From Amycolatopsis sp. GM8 (GTDB lineage Bacteria > Actinomycetota > Actinomycetes > Mycobacteriales > Pseudonocardiaceae): 64,000 nucleotides of DNA. Of the stretch, positions 24,027 to 33,890 are shown piece after piece. Location: NCBI RefSeq assembly GCF_021653975.1, contig NZ_JAJKFK010000003.1, positions 434,001 through 498,000 of the forward strand, in the 5' to 3' direction. The translations under genes were made by a program, and so were the position numbers. Within the stretch, counting starts at the first letter, position 1. Each line of letters opens with the position of its first letter. The notes beneath the pieces were generated by a model, which saw only the letters and a program-made list of their open reading frames with translations, had not been told where the DNA came from and did not search any database.

Positions 24027-24594
24027 CCGCGCCGAGTACGGCACCGAGCGCACCGGCCAGTTTGACGTCTCCCGCGCCGAGTGAGCGTCGCGACAGGGCG
24101 TGCGCCAGCAGGTGCAGGCCACCGAACGCGGCAGCGGTGGCGAGGGCACGCAGCATCAGGCCGAGGCCCGGACCACTCACCGCCGCGACGCATAGGGCCA
24201 CGCCGAGGATCGGGTACGCGGGCAAGGTGAGCACGTCGGGTAGGCGGCGGTACCGGAGATCCGCAGCCGCCAGCGGGACACCCAGTGCCGCGATCAACAC
24301 CGGGACCGGCAGCCACCACGAAGGCCAGCCGCCACCGAGCCAGCGCCACGCCGTGACGACGCCGAGCACCGCGGCTAGCGCGACCACCGGGGCTCGCGGT
24401 ACGGGCGCCGGTGCACGTGCCCGGGCGAGCGCGACGGACGCGGCCAAAGCCAGTACGGCGACCACAGTTCCAGTCGCGAGGTAGAGAATTGTTGGTGTGT
24501 AAGCGAATAAGGAAGCGAAAGGGACCAGAGTCGTTGTTACACAAGGGAACAGATCAGCAGCGGCGGGGACGATGGTGCGGATTGATTCGATCAC
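23872..24594 (-). CDS. A24-family prepilin peptidase
   Basis: Membrane aspartyl protease of the type IV prepilin (TadV/PilD C-terminal) family, 240 residues with about seven hydrophobic segments. The two catalytic aspartates are in AAADLRYRRLPDVLTLPAY and in the GAGDVKLAGALG (GxGD) motif. The N-terminal methylase domain of PilD is absent. Start GTG 24594 with GAAGG nine bases upstream. No pilin or tad/flp genes are in the window, so its substrate lies elsewhere. In mycobacteria a homologue lies beside aroE; here aroE is 8.4 kb away. Its last ~48 codons are repeated downstream. Confidence 0.85.
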   Translation of the reverse strand: MIESIRTIVPAAADLFPCVTTTLVPFASLFAYTPTILYLATGTVVAVLALAASVALARARAPAPVPRAPVVALAAVLGVVTAWRWLGGGWPSWWLPVPVLIAALGVPLAAADLRYRRLPDVLTLPAYPILGVALCVAAVSGPGLGLMLRALATAAAFGGLHLLAHALSRRSLGAGDVKLAGALGAVLGAVSWTAPVIAAVFAALTTAVLAVLRRWEHGVPHGPGLLLATWLAVLLPKLGT

Positions 24595-24671
24595 GAGTTC
24601 GAGCCTTCACCACGCGGGCTCTCCGTCGCAAGAACGAATTTCACGACTGGCCCAGTCGTGCACTTCCGCGG

Positions 24672-25307
24672 TCAGGGTTGCCAGCGCAGCAGTGCCGTGC
24701 CGGACGCGGACCGGATCTCCAGCGACTGGATGTTCTCCGGCGAGATCGACGTGTCGAGGGTGATCTTGGCCGTGTGGTTGGGATCCGCCGCCCAGGTCGC
24801 GAGGTCCTCCTCGGTGCCGTCCGGCCGGATCGCGACCAATCGGTAGTCCGCACCGTACTTCGCGCCCTGGTACTCGCACGACATGTCCACTCTGGACCCA
24901 CCGGAGACCCGCGCCACCGCTGCCGTCGCCTGGACCGGTGCGGCGATCAGCGGCGTCATCGCTGTCCCGGTGACACCGCCGGCACCCTGGGGCAGCAGCA
25001 CCGCGAGCGCCACCGCCACGGCGGCCACCGCACCGACACCCGTCGTGGTGAACGTGCGCCGGCGGCGGATCTTGCGCACCGAGCTCAGCATCGAGGGCAG
25101 CAGGCCACCTGGTGGCTCGGCCGTTTCCACCATCTCTGGCCCCACCTGCGACAGCAACCCCGGCAGTCCGGCCAGTTCCTGCACAGCCCGCGCGCAGTCG
25201 GGACACTCCTTCAGATGTGCCTCGTAGGCGGCCCGGTCCTCGGGAGACAGGGCACCGAGGACGTACGCCGCGTCATAGGTCTCGAACTCGTCCGCCGGCC
25301 TGCTCAC
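24672..25307 (-). CDS. Membrane anti-sigma factor with zinc-finger (RslA-like)
   Basis: A 211-residue anti-sigma factor. The N-terminal ZAS/zf-HC2 domain has the HxxxCxxC motif in YEAHLKECPDC (about residues 28-38). One membrane helix follows the RKIRRRRTF stop-transfer segment (TTTGVGAVAAVAVALAVLL, about residues 85-105). The C-terminal domain outside the membrane ends in FIN-type strands (ADYRLVAIRPDGTEEDLATW, SLEIRSASGTALLRW). GTG start at 25307 overlaps the sigma-factor stop by 4 bp. It should hold the SigL-like factor at the membrane until the zinc site is oxidised or another signal acts, as described for mycobacterial RslA. Confidence 0.88.
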   Translation of the reverse strand: MSRPADEFETYDAAYVLGALSPEDRAAYEAHLKECPDCARAVQELAGLPGLLSQVGPEMVETAEPPGGLLPSMLSSVRKIRRRRTFTTTGVGAVAAVAVALAVLLPQGAGGVTGTAMTPLIAAPVQATAAVARVSGGSRVDMSCEYQGAKYGADYRLVAIRPDGTEEDLATWAADPNHTAKITLDTSISPENIQSLEIRSASGTALLRWQP

Positions 25308-25816
25308 TGCGTCACCCCCCTCTCCTCCAACGCGAGCCTGAGCGCCCGCAACGCATAGTGCGTCCGCGACTTCACCGTGCCGGGCGCGATACCGAGGGTC
25401 TTGGCCGCGTCCGCGACCGAGTAGCCCTGGAAATAGCACAGCCCGAGCACCTCACGGTGAGCCGTGGACAGCTCCCCCAGCGCCTCCGCGACGAGCCAGC
25501 CCTGCAACGCGCGGTCCGTGTCGTCGGGCATGGCGAGTTCGGGTGGCGCGTCGGTCATCACCTCGGACCGGGCGGCCGCCGAACGCCACCCGTCGATCGC
25601 GATCCGCCGCGCCACCGTGAACAACCACGCCCTTGCTGATCCCTGCGACTGGTCCAGGACCCGCGGGTGCTTCCACGCGCGCAACAGGGTCTCCTGCACC
25701 AGATCCTCGGCCCGGGTGTGGTCGCCACCGGTCAGCCGCAACGCGTAGGACCAGAGCGCGGCCGCGTGATCTTCGTGCAGCGCGCGCATCAACTGGTCTT
25801 CCGCGGCCTCTTTCAT
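25304..25816 (-). CDS. sigL: ECF sigma factor, SigL-like
   Basis: A 170-residue extracytoplasmic-function sigma factor. Region 2 is visible as LWSYALRLTGGDHTRAEDLVQETLLRAWKHP with RAWLFTVARRIAIDGWR. Region 4 is LGELSTAHREVLGLCYFQGYSVADAAKTLGIAPGTVKSR. The ATG at 25816 overlaps the stop of the upstream membrane gene (ATGA), and its own stop overlaps the anti-sigma start. The assignment to the SigL type rests on family resemblance, the RslA-like partner and two TGAACC-N16-CGT promoters just upstream. It probably drives its own operon and the divergent Rieske gene. Confidence 0.88.
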   Translation of the reverse strand: MKEAAEDQLMRALHEDHAAALWSYALRLTGGDHTRAEDLVQETLLRAWKHPRVLDQSQGSARAWLFTVARRIAIDGWRSAAARSEVMTDAPPELAMPDDTDRALQGWLVAEALGELSTAHREVLGLCYFQGYSVADAAKTLGIAPGTVKSRTHYALRALRLALEERGVTQ

Positions 25817-26205
25817 ACCTTGGCAACCGCCCTCGCCCCAGACCTCGCACGCACGAACAGCAGTGCGATGCCGAACACGACGCAACCCGCCTCGGTGACC
25901 ACACCCCACACCTCGGACGCCATCACGAACTGCTCGTGCACGCCGAACAAACCACCGGGAGTCAGGGAGAGCAGGTACGCCACCAGCGTGACCGCGCCGA
26001 AGCCGATCGCGCCCAGCACCGGCAGCCAGTGGTGCCACACCAGCACCGCGACCGCGAGCGCCACCCCGGCCACCACGTTCACCAGGAACAGCGGCCCGAT
26101 CGTGGGGATATCGGAGAAACCCTCGTTGGCGTAGAGGTCGTAGTGCACCCACGCCGACCCGAGCAGGCCCAGGACCACCAGGATCCGCAGCACCCATGCC
26201 ACCAT
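25813..26205 (-). CDS. Four-helix membrane protein in the sigma-factor operon
   Basis: A 130-residue protein with four hydrophobic helices (VAWVLRILVVLGLLGSAWVHY, IGPLFLVNVVAGVALAVAVLVWHHW, LGAIGFGAVTLVAYLLSL, VTEAGCVVFGIALLFVRA) and a few histidines at helix ends. I do not recognise a named function. It is the first gene of the operon, preceded by GAGGAGAGGGG, and translationally coupled to the sigma factor. Its place suggests it is part of the envelope response rather than an accident of position. Confidence 0.75.
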   Translation of the reverse strand: MVAWVLRILVVLGLLGSAWVHYDLYANEGFSDIPTIGPLFLVNVVAGVALAVAVLVWHHWLPVLGAIGFGAVTLVAYLLSLTPGGLFGVHEQFVMASEVWGVVTEAGCVVFGIALLFVRARSGARAVAKV

Positions 26206-26244
26206 GCCCCGCCCCTCTCCTCGACAAAAAAACGTACAACCGTT

Positions 26245-26301
26245 TCCACGAAAGACACCTCGCCCGGGTTCATTGAACCGGGGCCGGTGTCATTTCGTGA
26301 T
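26245..26301. promoter_or_regulatory. Symmetrical divergent SigL-type promoter pair
   Basis: The centre is a perfect 13-bp palindrome, GGTTCA-T-TGAACC (26267-26279). The right arm is TGAACC-N16-CGTGAT (26274-26301) toward the Rieske gene. The left arm, on the minus strand, is TGAACC-N16-CGTGGA (26272-26245) toward the membrane/sigma/anti-sigma operon. Even the spacers agree: GGTGTCNTTTCGTG occurs in both directions. The elements match the mycobacterial SigL consensus TGAACC-N16-18-CGT as I recall it. Confidence 0.8.
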
Positions 26302-26308
26302 CAGGAGC

Positions 26309-26758
26309 ATGACTGCCGAAACAGCCACCCGTCGTACCGTCCTGACCACCGGAGTCGCCGTGGCCGGTGCCGCCGCCGGCGCTGTCGCGCTCGCAGCCTG
26401 TGGCACCGGCTCGGGATCGTCGTCCAACTCCGGCACCGGTGACACCGTCGCACCCGCCGGCCCGGCCGGCACCGCCGTCGGCACCCTCTCCGAGGTCGAG
26501 GTCGGGAAGTGCAAGTCCGTCACCGTGAGCGGGCAGCCCGCGATCCTGGCGCGGCCGACCGACAGCACCGCGGCCTGCTTCAGCGCCATCTGTACCCACC
26601 AGGGCTGCACGGTCGCCCCGGCGGGCAACGAGCTGCACTGCCCGTGTCACGGTTCCGTGTTCAACGCGCTCACGGGCGCAGTGAAGAAGGGCCCGGCCGA
26701 GCAGCCGCTGCCGTCGATCCCGGTGAAGGTCGACGGCACCAATGTCGTGACCGCCTAA
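26309..26758 (+). CDS. Tat-exported Rieske [2Fe-2S] protein
   Basis: A 149-residue Rieske protein. The N-terminus has a twin-arginine motif (ATRRTVLTTGV) and a hydrophobic stretch ending LAAC, so it is probably a Tat-exported lipoprotein. After a Ser/Gly-rich linker the Rieske domain has both cluster motifs, CTHQGC and CPCHGS, including the two disulphide cysteines. The ATG at 26309 begins seven bases after the -10 of the SigL-type promoter and has AGGAG only one base before it, so the mRNA is probably leaderless. No cytochrome bc1 genes are nearby; its electron partner is unknown. Confidence 0.88.
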   Translation: MTAETATRRTVLTTGVAVAGAAAGAVALAACGTGSGSSSNSGTGDTVAPAGPAGTAVGTLSEVEVGKCKSVTVSGQPAILARPTDSTAACFSAICTHQGCTVAPAGNELHCPCHGSVFNALTGAVKKGPAEQPLPSIPVKVDGTNVVTA

Positions 26759-26768
26759 GTTCCCGCGC

Positions 26769-26811
26769 GGCATTCGGCCCGCCGGGCGTCGAACCCGGCG
26801 GGCCGAATGCC
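26769..26811. terminator. Long bidirectional hairpin between the Rieske and EIIA genes
   Basis: An 18-bp perfect stem (GGCATTCGGCCCGCCGGG pairing with its complement at 26794-26811) encloses a seven-base loop CGTCGAA. It lies between two convergent genes, 10 bp after each end, and would stop transcription from both sides. Confidence 0.85.
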
Positions 26812-26821
26812 GGACTCGGGG

Positions 26822-27286
26822 TCAGCTCCATACGAACAGTTGCTCGCCGGTGGTGACGTCACCGTCGATGCGCAGCTCCGACAGTCCTTCCGCCGGGGCG
26901 TCGAGCGCGACCACCGGCACCACGGGTGAGTAACCGGCGGCGCGCACCGCGTCCGGGTTCCACCGGATCAGCGGCTGCCCCGCCCGCACCGACTCGCCCT
27001 TCACCACGTGCAGGGTGAAGCCCTCGCCCTTCTGCTTGACCGTGTCAATGCCCAGGTGCACCAGCACACCCCGGCCGTCGGCGCCCGCCACGACGAACGC
27101 GTGCGGGTGCAGCGTGACGACGGTGCCGTCGACCGGCGCCACCGCCTCCTGCTCCCCGCCCGCCGGTTCCACGGCCACGCCCGGCCCGACCATCGCCTGC
27201 GCGAACACGGGATCGGGCACTTCGCTCATCGGCACCGCCCGGCCCGCGACGGGGCTCGTCACGACCGTGGTCGCAAGCTCGCTCAC
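26822..27286 (-). CDS. crr: PTS glucose/GlcNAc-family enzyme IIA
   Basis: A 154-residue soluble IIA phosphocarrier of the Glc superfamily. It shows the start TTVVTSPVAGRAVPM, then AVAPVDGTVVTLHPHAFVV with the supporting histidine, and GVLVHLGIDTVKQKGEGF with the phosphorylated histidine. It receives phosphate from HPr and passes it to IIB. GTG start 27286 overlaps the IIB stop by 4 bp. With the IIB gene it forms a short operon divergent from dasR-IIC; the dre site lies in between. Confidence 0.9.
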   Translation of the reverse strand: MSELATTVVTSPVAGRAVPMSEVPDPVFAQAMVGPGVAVEPAGGEQEAVAPVDGTVVTLHPHAFVVAGADGRGVLVHLGIDTVKQKGEGFTLHVVKGESVRAGQPLIRWNPDAVRAAGYSPVVPVVALDAPAEGLSELRIDGDVTTGEQLFVWS

Positions 27287-27519
27287 AGCAGGTCCTGGAT
27301 GTCCTCGGCGATCGTGTCGGCCTCCGGGCCCACCACGACCTGGACCACCGAGCCCATCTTCATGACCCCGTGCGCGCCGGCCTTCTTCAGCGCCGCCTCG
27401 TCCACGACGGAGCCGTCCTGCAGCTCGCACCGCAGCCGCGTGATGCAGCCCTCGATGTCGATGATGTTCCCGGCGCCACCGAGCGCGGCGAGAATCTTTT
27501 CCGGCCTTTCATCGGCCAC
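27283..27519 (-). CDS. PTS enzyme IIB, glucose/GlcNAc family
   Basis: A 78-residue free-standing IIB domain. The phosphorylated cysteine is in DIEGCITRLRCEL. Start GTG 27519 has GGAGG five bases upstream; the longer frame is rejected. Homologous to the separate GlcNAc IIB proteins (NagF/PtsB type) of Streptomyces. It completes a split permease with IIA downstream and IIC across the intergenic region. Confidence 0.9.
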   Translation of the reverse strand: MADERPEKILAALGGAGNIIDIEGCITRLRCELQDGSVVDEAALKKAGAHGVMKMGSVVQVVVGPEADTIAEDIQDLL

Positions 27520-27605
27520 GGCGGCCTCCTTCTCCCTTGTCCGAACACGTTCCCGTAACGGCGGTTGACACCTCAACGCTGTTCGGAGCATTCTGCCCCA
27601 TCAAG

Positions 27606-27621
27606 AAATGGTCTAGACCGG
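27606..27621. promoter_or_regulatory. DasR-responsive element (dre)
   Basis: AATGGTCTAGACCGGA has the core palindrome TGGTCTAGACC and differs from the DasR consensus ACTGGTCTAGACCAGT at a few outer bases. It lies in the 168-bp region between the IIB gene and dasR, so one site could control both divergent units. Glucosamine-6-phosphate is the expected inducer in related species. Confidence 0.85.
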
Positions 27622-27687
27622 AACGTACCAATCTTCGGCGCCGGGTGCGAGCCCGGCAATGAACCCGAAACAAACGGAGGTGGCGGC

Positions 27688-28455
27688 ATGGTGGCACCCG
27701 ATGTCGCCGCCGGGCAAGTGGTGGACGGCCCCACGCCGAAACACGCCCAGCTGCGCGAGATCCTGCGCCGCTCGATCGAAGGAGAGCTCCCGCCGGGCTC
27801 CCCGATCCCGTCGGAACGGGAGCTCGCGCAGCGATATGCCGTGTCCCGGCTGACGGTGCGGTCCGCCATCGGGAGGCTGGTCGAGGAAGGCCTGCTGACC
27901 AGGGCACGGGGCAAGGGCACCTTCACCGCGGCGCGGCGGATGGAGCTGCAGCTCTACCTCATGTCGTTCACCACCGACATGCGGCGGCGCGGCCTCGTGC
28001 CCACCACCGAAGTGCTCGCGAAGTCGGTGGAGATCCCGCCGTCACCGCACGCGGGCGCGCTCGGCCTCGCCGACGGGCAGCCGGCCTACCGGCTCGCCCG
28101 GCTGCGCCTGGCCGACGGGGTCCCGCTCGCCCTCGAGCGGGGCTGGTACCACCCCGGGCCACTGCCCGGGCTGCTCGACAAGGACCTCACCAAGTCCCTG
28201 TACGAGCAGGTCGCACAGCACTACGACCTCCGCTTCGAACACGCCCGGCAGACCGTCTGGGCCGAAGCGGCGGACCGGGAGACGGCGCGGCTGCTCGGCA
28301 TCCGCACCGGCGACCCGCTCCTGGTCTTCCGCCGGATCTCCACCACCCGGGGAGAGCCGGTCGAGGACATCACCTCCTGGTACCGGGGCGACCGCTACCA
28401 GGTGAGCATGCAACTGGACCCGACACTCCCCGCCGATAACGGAGGTATGCCGTGA
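27688..28455 (+). CDS. dasR: GntR/HutC-family regulator DasR
   Basis: Represses GlcNAc uptake and metabolism genes. It has 255 residues: a winged helix (about 18-85) with GSPIPSERELAQRYAVSRLTVR and GLLTRARGKGTF, and a C-terminal UTRA effector domain (FTTDMRRRGLVPTTEVL, LALERGWYHPG, EDITSWYRGDRYQ). Start ATG 27688 is preceded by GGAGGTGGCGGC. It is co-transcribed with the IIC gene (GTGA overlap). The call as DasR rather than another HutC regulator is supported by the adjacent dre site and PTS genes. Confidence 0.85.
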   Translation: MVAPDVAAGQVVDGPTPKHAQLREILRRSIEGELPPGSPIPSERELAQRYAVSRLTVRSAIGRLVEEGLLTRARGKGTFTAARRMELQLYLMSFTTDMRRRGLVPTTEVLAKSVEIPPSPHAGALGLADGQPAYRLARLRLADGVPLALERGWYHPGPLPGLLDKDLTKSLYEQVAQHYDLRFEHARQTVWAEAADRETARLLGIRTGDPLLVFRRISTTRGEPVEDITSWYRGDRYQVSMQLDPTLPADNGGMP

Positions 28456-29675
28456 GTACCACCACCGCCGAAGGAACAACGGGCAGGGGCAGGGGCGTCG
28501 CCGGGCTGCAGCGCTTCGGCCGCAGCCTGATGCTGCCCATCGCCACCCTGCCCGCCGCAGGCCTGCTGCTGCGGCTCGGGCAGGACGACCTGCTCGGCCG
28601 CTGGGACGCGACGAAGAAGGTCGCCGCCGTACTCGCCGCCGCCGGCGGTGGGCTGTTCGACTGGCTGCCGCTGCTGTTCGCGGTCGGCATCGCGGTCGGG
28701 TTCGCCCGCCGCGGCGACGGCTCGACCGGGGTCGCGGCCGTCGTCGGCTTCGTCGTGTTCAACAAGGTCGTGCAGGTGTTCGCGCCGATCAGCGACATGG
28801 AGGGCTTCAAGGAAGGCTGGTACCTGCAGCCGATCAAGTGGCCCTACAGCGTGCTGGGCGGCGTGATCGTCGGCCTCGTCACCGCGGTGCTGTGGCAGCG
28901 GTTCCACCGCGTCAAGCTGCCGCCGTACCTGGCGTTCTTCGGTGGCCGCCGGTTCGTGCCGATCATCAACTCGCTCGCGCTGCTCATCCTCGGCGTCATC
29001 TTCGGCCTGATCTTCCCGCCGATCGACTCCGCCATCCAGCACCTGGGCAACGCGGTGACCGACGCGCCGATCATCGGTGGCGGCATCTACGGCGTGCTCA
29101 ACCGCCTGCTCCTGCCGATCGGCCTGCACCAGCTGATCAACGTGCCGGTCTGGTTCATCTTCAAGGGCGGCGACATCACCAACTTCTTCAACGGCGACCC
29201 GCACGCGGGGGCGTTCACCACGGGCTTCTTCCCGATCTTCATGTTCGCGCTGCCCGCGGCGGCGCTGGCGATCTGGCAGACCGCCCGGCCGGAGCAGAAG
29301 AAGGTGGTCGGTGGCATCATGATCGCGGCCGCGCTGACCTCGTTCCTGACCGGTGTCACCGAGCCGATCGAGTTCGCGTTCATGTTCGTGGCGTGGCCGC
29401 TGTACCTCATGCACGCGGTCCTCACCGGCGTCTCGCTGGCGGTCTGCAACGCGCTCGGCATCCATCTCGGGTTCTCGTTCTCGGCTGGTGCGATCGACTT
29501 CGCCCTCAACGCGGGAGCACCGGCCGCGGCCAAGGCCTGGTTGCTGATACCCATCGGACTGGTGTTCGCGGTCATCTACTACTTCGCGTTCCGGTGGGTG
29601 ATCACGAAGTGGAACCTGCGCACCCCGGGTCGTGAGGAGGAAGGCGTGGAGGTGACCGACACGACGAACGTCTGA
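28452..29675 (+). CDS. nagE: PTS N-acetylglucosamine-type enzyme IIC permease
   Basis: A 407-residue integral membrane permease of the Glc superfamily with about ten helices. It starts LQRFGRSLMLPIATLPAAGLLLRLG and has the conserved PIGLHQLINVPVWF and FLTGVTEPIEFAFMF segments that line the sugar site. IIA and IIB domains are separate genes. The GTG start overlaps the dasR stop. N-acetylglucosamine as substrate is inferred from the DasR context; glucose-type specificity cannot be excluded by sequence alone. Confidence 0.88.
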   Translation: MSTTTAEGTTGRGRGVAGLQRFGRSLMLPIATLPAAGLLLRLGQDDLLGRWDATKKVAAVLAAAGGGLFDWLPLLFAVGIAVGFARRGDGSTGVAAVVGFVVFNKVVQVFAPISDMEGFKEGWYLQPIKWPYSVLGGVIVGLVTAVLWQRFHRVKLPPYLAFFGGRRFVPIINSLALLILGVIFGLIFPPIDSAIQHLGNAVTDAPIIGGGIYGVLNRLLLPIGLHQLINVPVWFIFKGGDITNFFNGDPHAGAFTTGFFPIFMFALPAAALAIWQTARPEQKKVVGGIMIAAALTSFLTGVTEPIEFAFMFVAWPLYLMHAVLTGVSLAVCNALGIHLGFSFSAGAIDFALNAGAPAAAKAWLLIPIGLVFAVIYYFAFRWVITKWNLRTPGREEEGVEVTDTTNV

Positions 29676-29683
29676 CCTCCCTT

Positions 29684-29720
29684 CGAGGGGCCCGGTGCGG
29701 GATCCGCGCCGGGCCCCTCG
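29684..29720 (+). terminator. Hairpin terminator after the IIC gene
   Basis: CGAGGGGCCCGG (29684-29695) pairs perfectly with CCGGGCCCCTCG (29709-29720) around a 13-base loop, nine bases past the stop codon. Confidence 0.85.
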
Positions 29721-29735
29721 TCGTAGGGTGGGCGC

Positions 29736-30551
29736 GTGGACAGCGTGCGCGGGATCGAACAGTGGCCGGTGGACAACGCGGCGGCGGCCGTGATCGCGGC
29801 GGACGGCGCGGTGCTGGGGCGCCACGGCGACGAGAACCGGCAGTTCCGGCTCGCGTCGGTGACCAAGTTGCTCACCGCGTACACCACGCATATCGCGATC
29901 GAAGAGGGCGTCGTCGAGCTGGACACCCCGGCCGGTCCCGCGGGCTCGACGATCCGGCACCTGCTCGCGCACACCTCCGGCCTCGCGTTCAACGAACATC
30001 GCCAGATGGCGGAGCCGGGCACGCGGCGGCTCTACTCCAACGCCGGGTTCGAAGAACTGGCCGACGCGCTGACCGAGCATTCCGGCATCGCGTTCGCCGA
30101 GTACCAGTCCGAAGCGCTGTTCGTCCCGCTGGGCATGGGTGCGACGAAGCTCGACGGCTCCCCCGCCGCCGGTGCGGTGTCCTGCGTGCGCGACCTGATC
30201 GCGTTCGCCGCGGAACTGCAGCGGCCGACGCTGCTCGACGCGGGCACGCTCGCCGCCGCGACCGAGGTCGCGTTTCCCGGACTGAACGGGGTGCTGCCCG
30301 GGTTCGGTCATCAGAAGCCCAACGACTGGGGACTCGGCTTCGAGATCCGCGACTCGAAGAGTCCACATTGGACCGGAGCGCACAGCTCCCCGCGAACGTT
30401 CGGGCATTTCGGTCAGTCCGGCACATTTCTGTGGGTGGATCCGGACGCGCGGGTGGCCTGTGTCGCGCTCACCGACCGTGCCTTCGGCCCGTGGGCGGGT
30501 GAGGTCTGGCCGCCGTTCACCGACGCCGTGCTCACCGAACTAAAGGCTTGA
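29736..30551 (+). CDS. Serine hydrolase of the beta-lactamase / PBP-like family
   Basis: A 271-residue class C-like serine hydrolase with no signal peptide, so probably cytoplasmic. Catalytic SVTK (SxxK, near residue 41), YSN (YxN, near 100) and HFGQSGT (KTG-equivalent HxG near 228) are present. This is the EstB/LACTB type, often esterases or peptidases rather than antibiotic-hydrolysing enzymes. GTG start 29736. It lies just after the IIC terminator and is probably expressed on its own. The substrate is unknown. Confidence 0.82.
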   Translation: MDSVRGIEQWPVDNAAAAVIAADGAVLGRHGDENRQFRLASVTKLLTAYTTHIAIEEGVVELDTPAGPAGSTIRHLLAHTSGLAFNEHRQMAEPGTRRLYSNAGFEELADALTEHSGIAFAEYQSEALFVPLGMGATKLDGSPAAGAVSCVRDLIAFAAELQRPTLLDAGTLAAATEVAFPGLNGVLPGFGHQKPNDWGLGFEIRDSKSPHWTGAHSSPRTFGHFGQSGTFLWVDPDARVACVALTDRAFGPWAGEVWPPFTDAVLTELKA

Positions 30552-30617
30552 CCCGTTCGGGGTCATTTTCTTTTTCACGACTTTCGTCGGGTCCGGACAC
30601 ACTTCGCGGGCCGATAG

Positions 30618-32415
<1,798 letters not shown>

Positions 32416-32433
32416 CCGCCCGACGGTACCCGC

Positions 32434-33006
32434 TCAGCCCCGGGGCGACCGCCTGAGGATGTCGGCGACGACGTCGTTCTTCGCGTCGGCGTAGTGCTGG
32501 ATGTACTTCCAGGTGCGCGACGCCAGCTCGCGCTTCGTGCGGGCGTACAGGTCGCGGTCGGAGTCGTTGCCGCGCAGGCGTTCCCGGAACGTCAGGTACC
32601 GGTCGATCTCCTCACAACCGGGCGAATAGACGTGCAGGTTGACGTTCGTGTCCGGGCCCTTGAAGCACCGGTGCTCGTTCCAGTGCGGTTCGCGGATCAC
32701 CAGCCGGTAGCCCGCGGCTTCGAGCGCCGGGACATACACGGGCTCGTCACTGGAATCGGGGACGACGAGCAGGACGTCGATGATCGGCTTGGCGCACAGG
32801 CCGGGCACCGAGGTGGAACCGATGTGCTCCAGCAGGACGACGCGGTCCCCCAGGATCGAGCGGATCCGGGCGGCCTCGCGCTCGTAGAGCCGCGGCCATT
32901 CCGGGTCGTACTCGGCCAGTGTGACGGTGCTGTTGAGCACCGGCGGCTCGGTCACCCAGGAGTCGTGGATCTCGTCGTCGGAGTAGGCCTCACCAGTTTT
33001 GGGCAT
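32434..33006 (-). CDS. GrpB-family nucleotidyltransferase-fold protein
   Basis: A 190-residue GrpB/Dephospho-CoA-kinase-associated family member. The signature EHIGSTSVPGLCAKPIIDVLL is intact, with a nucleotidyltransferase-like pattern of acidic residues, and PHWNEHRCFKGP and LHVYSPGCEEIDRYLTFRERLR follow. Function is not established; in some bacteria the domain is fused to CoaE. ATG 33006 is chosen because AGGAAGG stands seven bases ahead. It lies 35 bp after aroE on the same strand. Confidence 0.85.
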   Translation of the reverse strand: MPKTGEAYSDDEIHDSWVTEPPVLNSTVTLAEYDPEWPRLYEREAARIRSILGDRVVLLEHIGSTSVPGLCAKPIIDVLLVVPDSSDEPVYVPALEAAGYRLVIREPHWNEHRCFKGPDTNVNLHVYSPGCEEIDRYLTFRERLRGNDSDRDLYARTKRELASRTWKYIQHYADAKNDVVADILRRSPRG

Positions 33007-33041
33007 GACTGTCCTTCCTGAAGGCAGTCCGCCAACGTAAC

Positions 33042-33890
33042 TCAGGCCACCGGCAGCGGCAACACGTTTTCCGTCGCCGTCCGCAGCGCGTCCCGCATCG
33101 CCTCGCGCGGCGCCGGGCGGCCGGTGAACTGCTCCACCTGGCCGAAAGCCTGATGCAGCAACATGTCCAGCCCGGTCGCGATCCGCCCGCCGCGGGCGGC
33201 GACCGCGTCGGCCAGCGGGGTGGGCCACGGGTGGTAGATGGCGTCGAGGACACAGCCGGCCGCGGCCAGCTCGCCGGCGATCGGCGCGACCGCCGCCGAC
33301 GGCACGGTGCTCACCAGCACCGACGCGTCCGAGACCAGCTTCGCGAAGTCCACCTCGCCCCAGGTGAGCACGTCGGTCTCGACCCCGGCCCGCCGCGCCG
33401 CGTCGACGGTTTCCTTGGCTCGCAACGGATCCCGCACGACCAGCCGGGCCAGGGTGACGCCCAGCCCAGCGAAGGCCACCACGGCCGCGGACGCCGTGCC
33501 GCCACCGCCGAGGATCACCCCCGTCGACCCGGCCGGCGCCGCGAACCCGCCCGCGAAACGCAACGCGCCGATGATCCCGTCGATGTCCGTGCAGTCGGCG
33601 AACCAGCCGGAATCCTTGCGCACCAAGGTGTTCGCCGCCCCCGCCGCGACCGCGCGGGGGCTCGAGTCCGTGGCGAACTCGAGCGCGGCCCGCTTACCCG
33701 GCATGGTCACCGACAGCCCAGCCCACTCGGGGCCCAGCGAGGCGACGAACCCCGGCAACCCGTCCGCGTCCATCTCGACCCGCTCATAGGTCCAGTCCAC
33801 CAGGCCGAGCGCCCGGTAGGCGGCCCCGTGCAGCACCGGCGACAGCGAGTGCGCCACCGGTTTGCCGAGGATGGCGGCCTTAGTAGGCAC
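33042..33890 (-). CDS. aroE: Shikimate dehydrogenase
   Basis: Reduces 3-dehydroshikimate to shikimate. It has 282 residues. The substrate region LGKPVAHSLSPVLHGAAYRALG, the catalytic lysine in SVTMPGKRAAL and the aspartate in CTDIDG are present. The cofactor loop is ILGGGGTASAAVVA. The GTG start overlaps the mltG stop by 11 bp. It belongs to the alaS-ruvX-mltG-aroE series; the other shikimate genes are 10 kb away in this window. Confidence 0.94.
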   Translation of the reverse strand: MPTKAAILGKPVAHSLSPVLHGAAYRALGLVDWTYERVEMDADGLPGFVASLGPEWAGLSVTMPGKRAALEFATDSSPRAVAAGAANTLVRKDSGWFADCTDIDGIIGALRFAGGFAAPAGSTGVILGGGGTASAAVVAFAGLGVTLARLVVRDPLRAKETVDAARRAGVETDVLTWGEVDFAKLVSDASVLVSTVPSAAVAPIAGELAAAGCVLDAIYHPWPTPLADAVAARGGRIATGLDMLLHQAFGQVEQFTGRPAPREAMRDALRTATENVLPLPVA

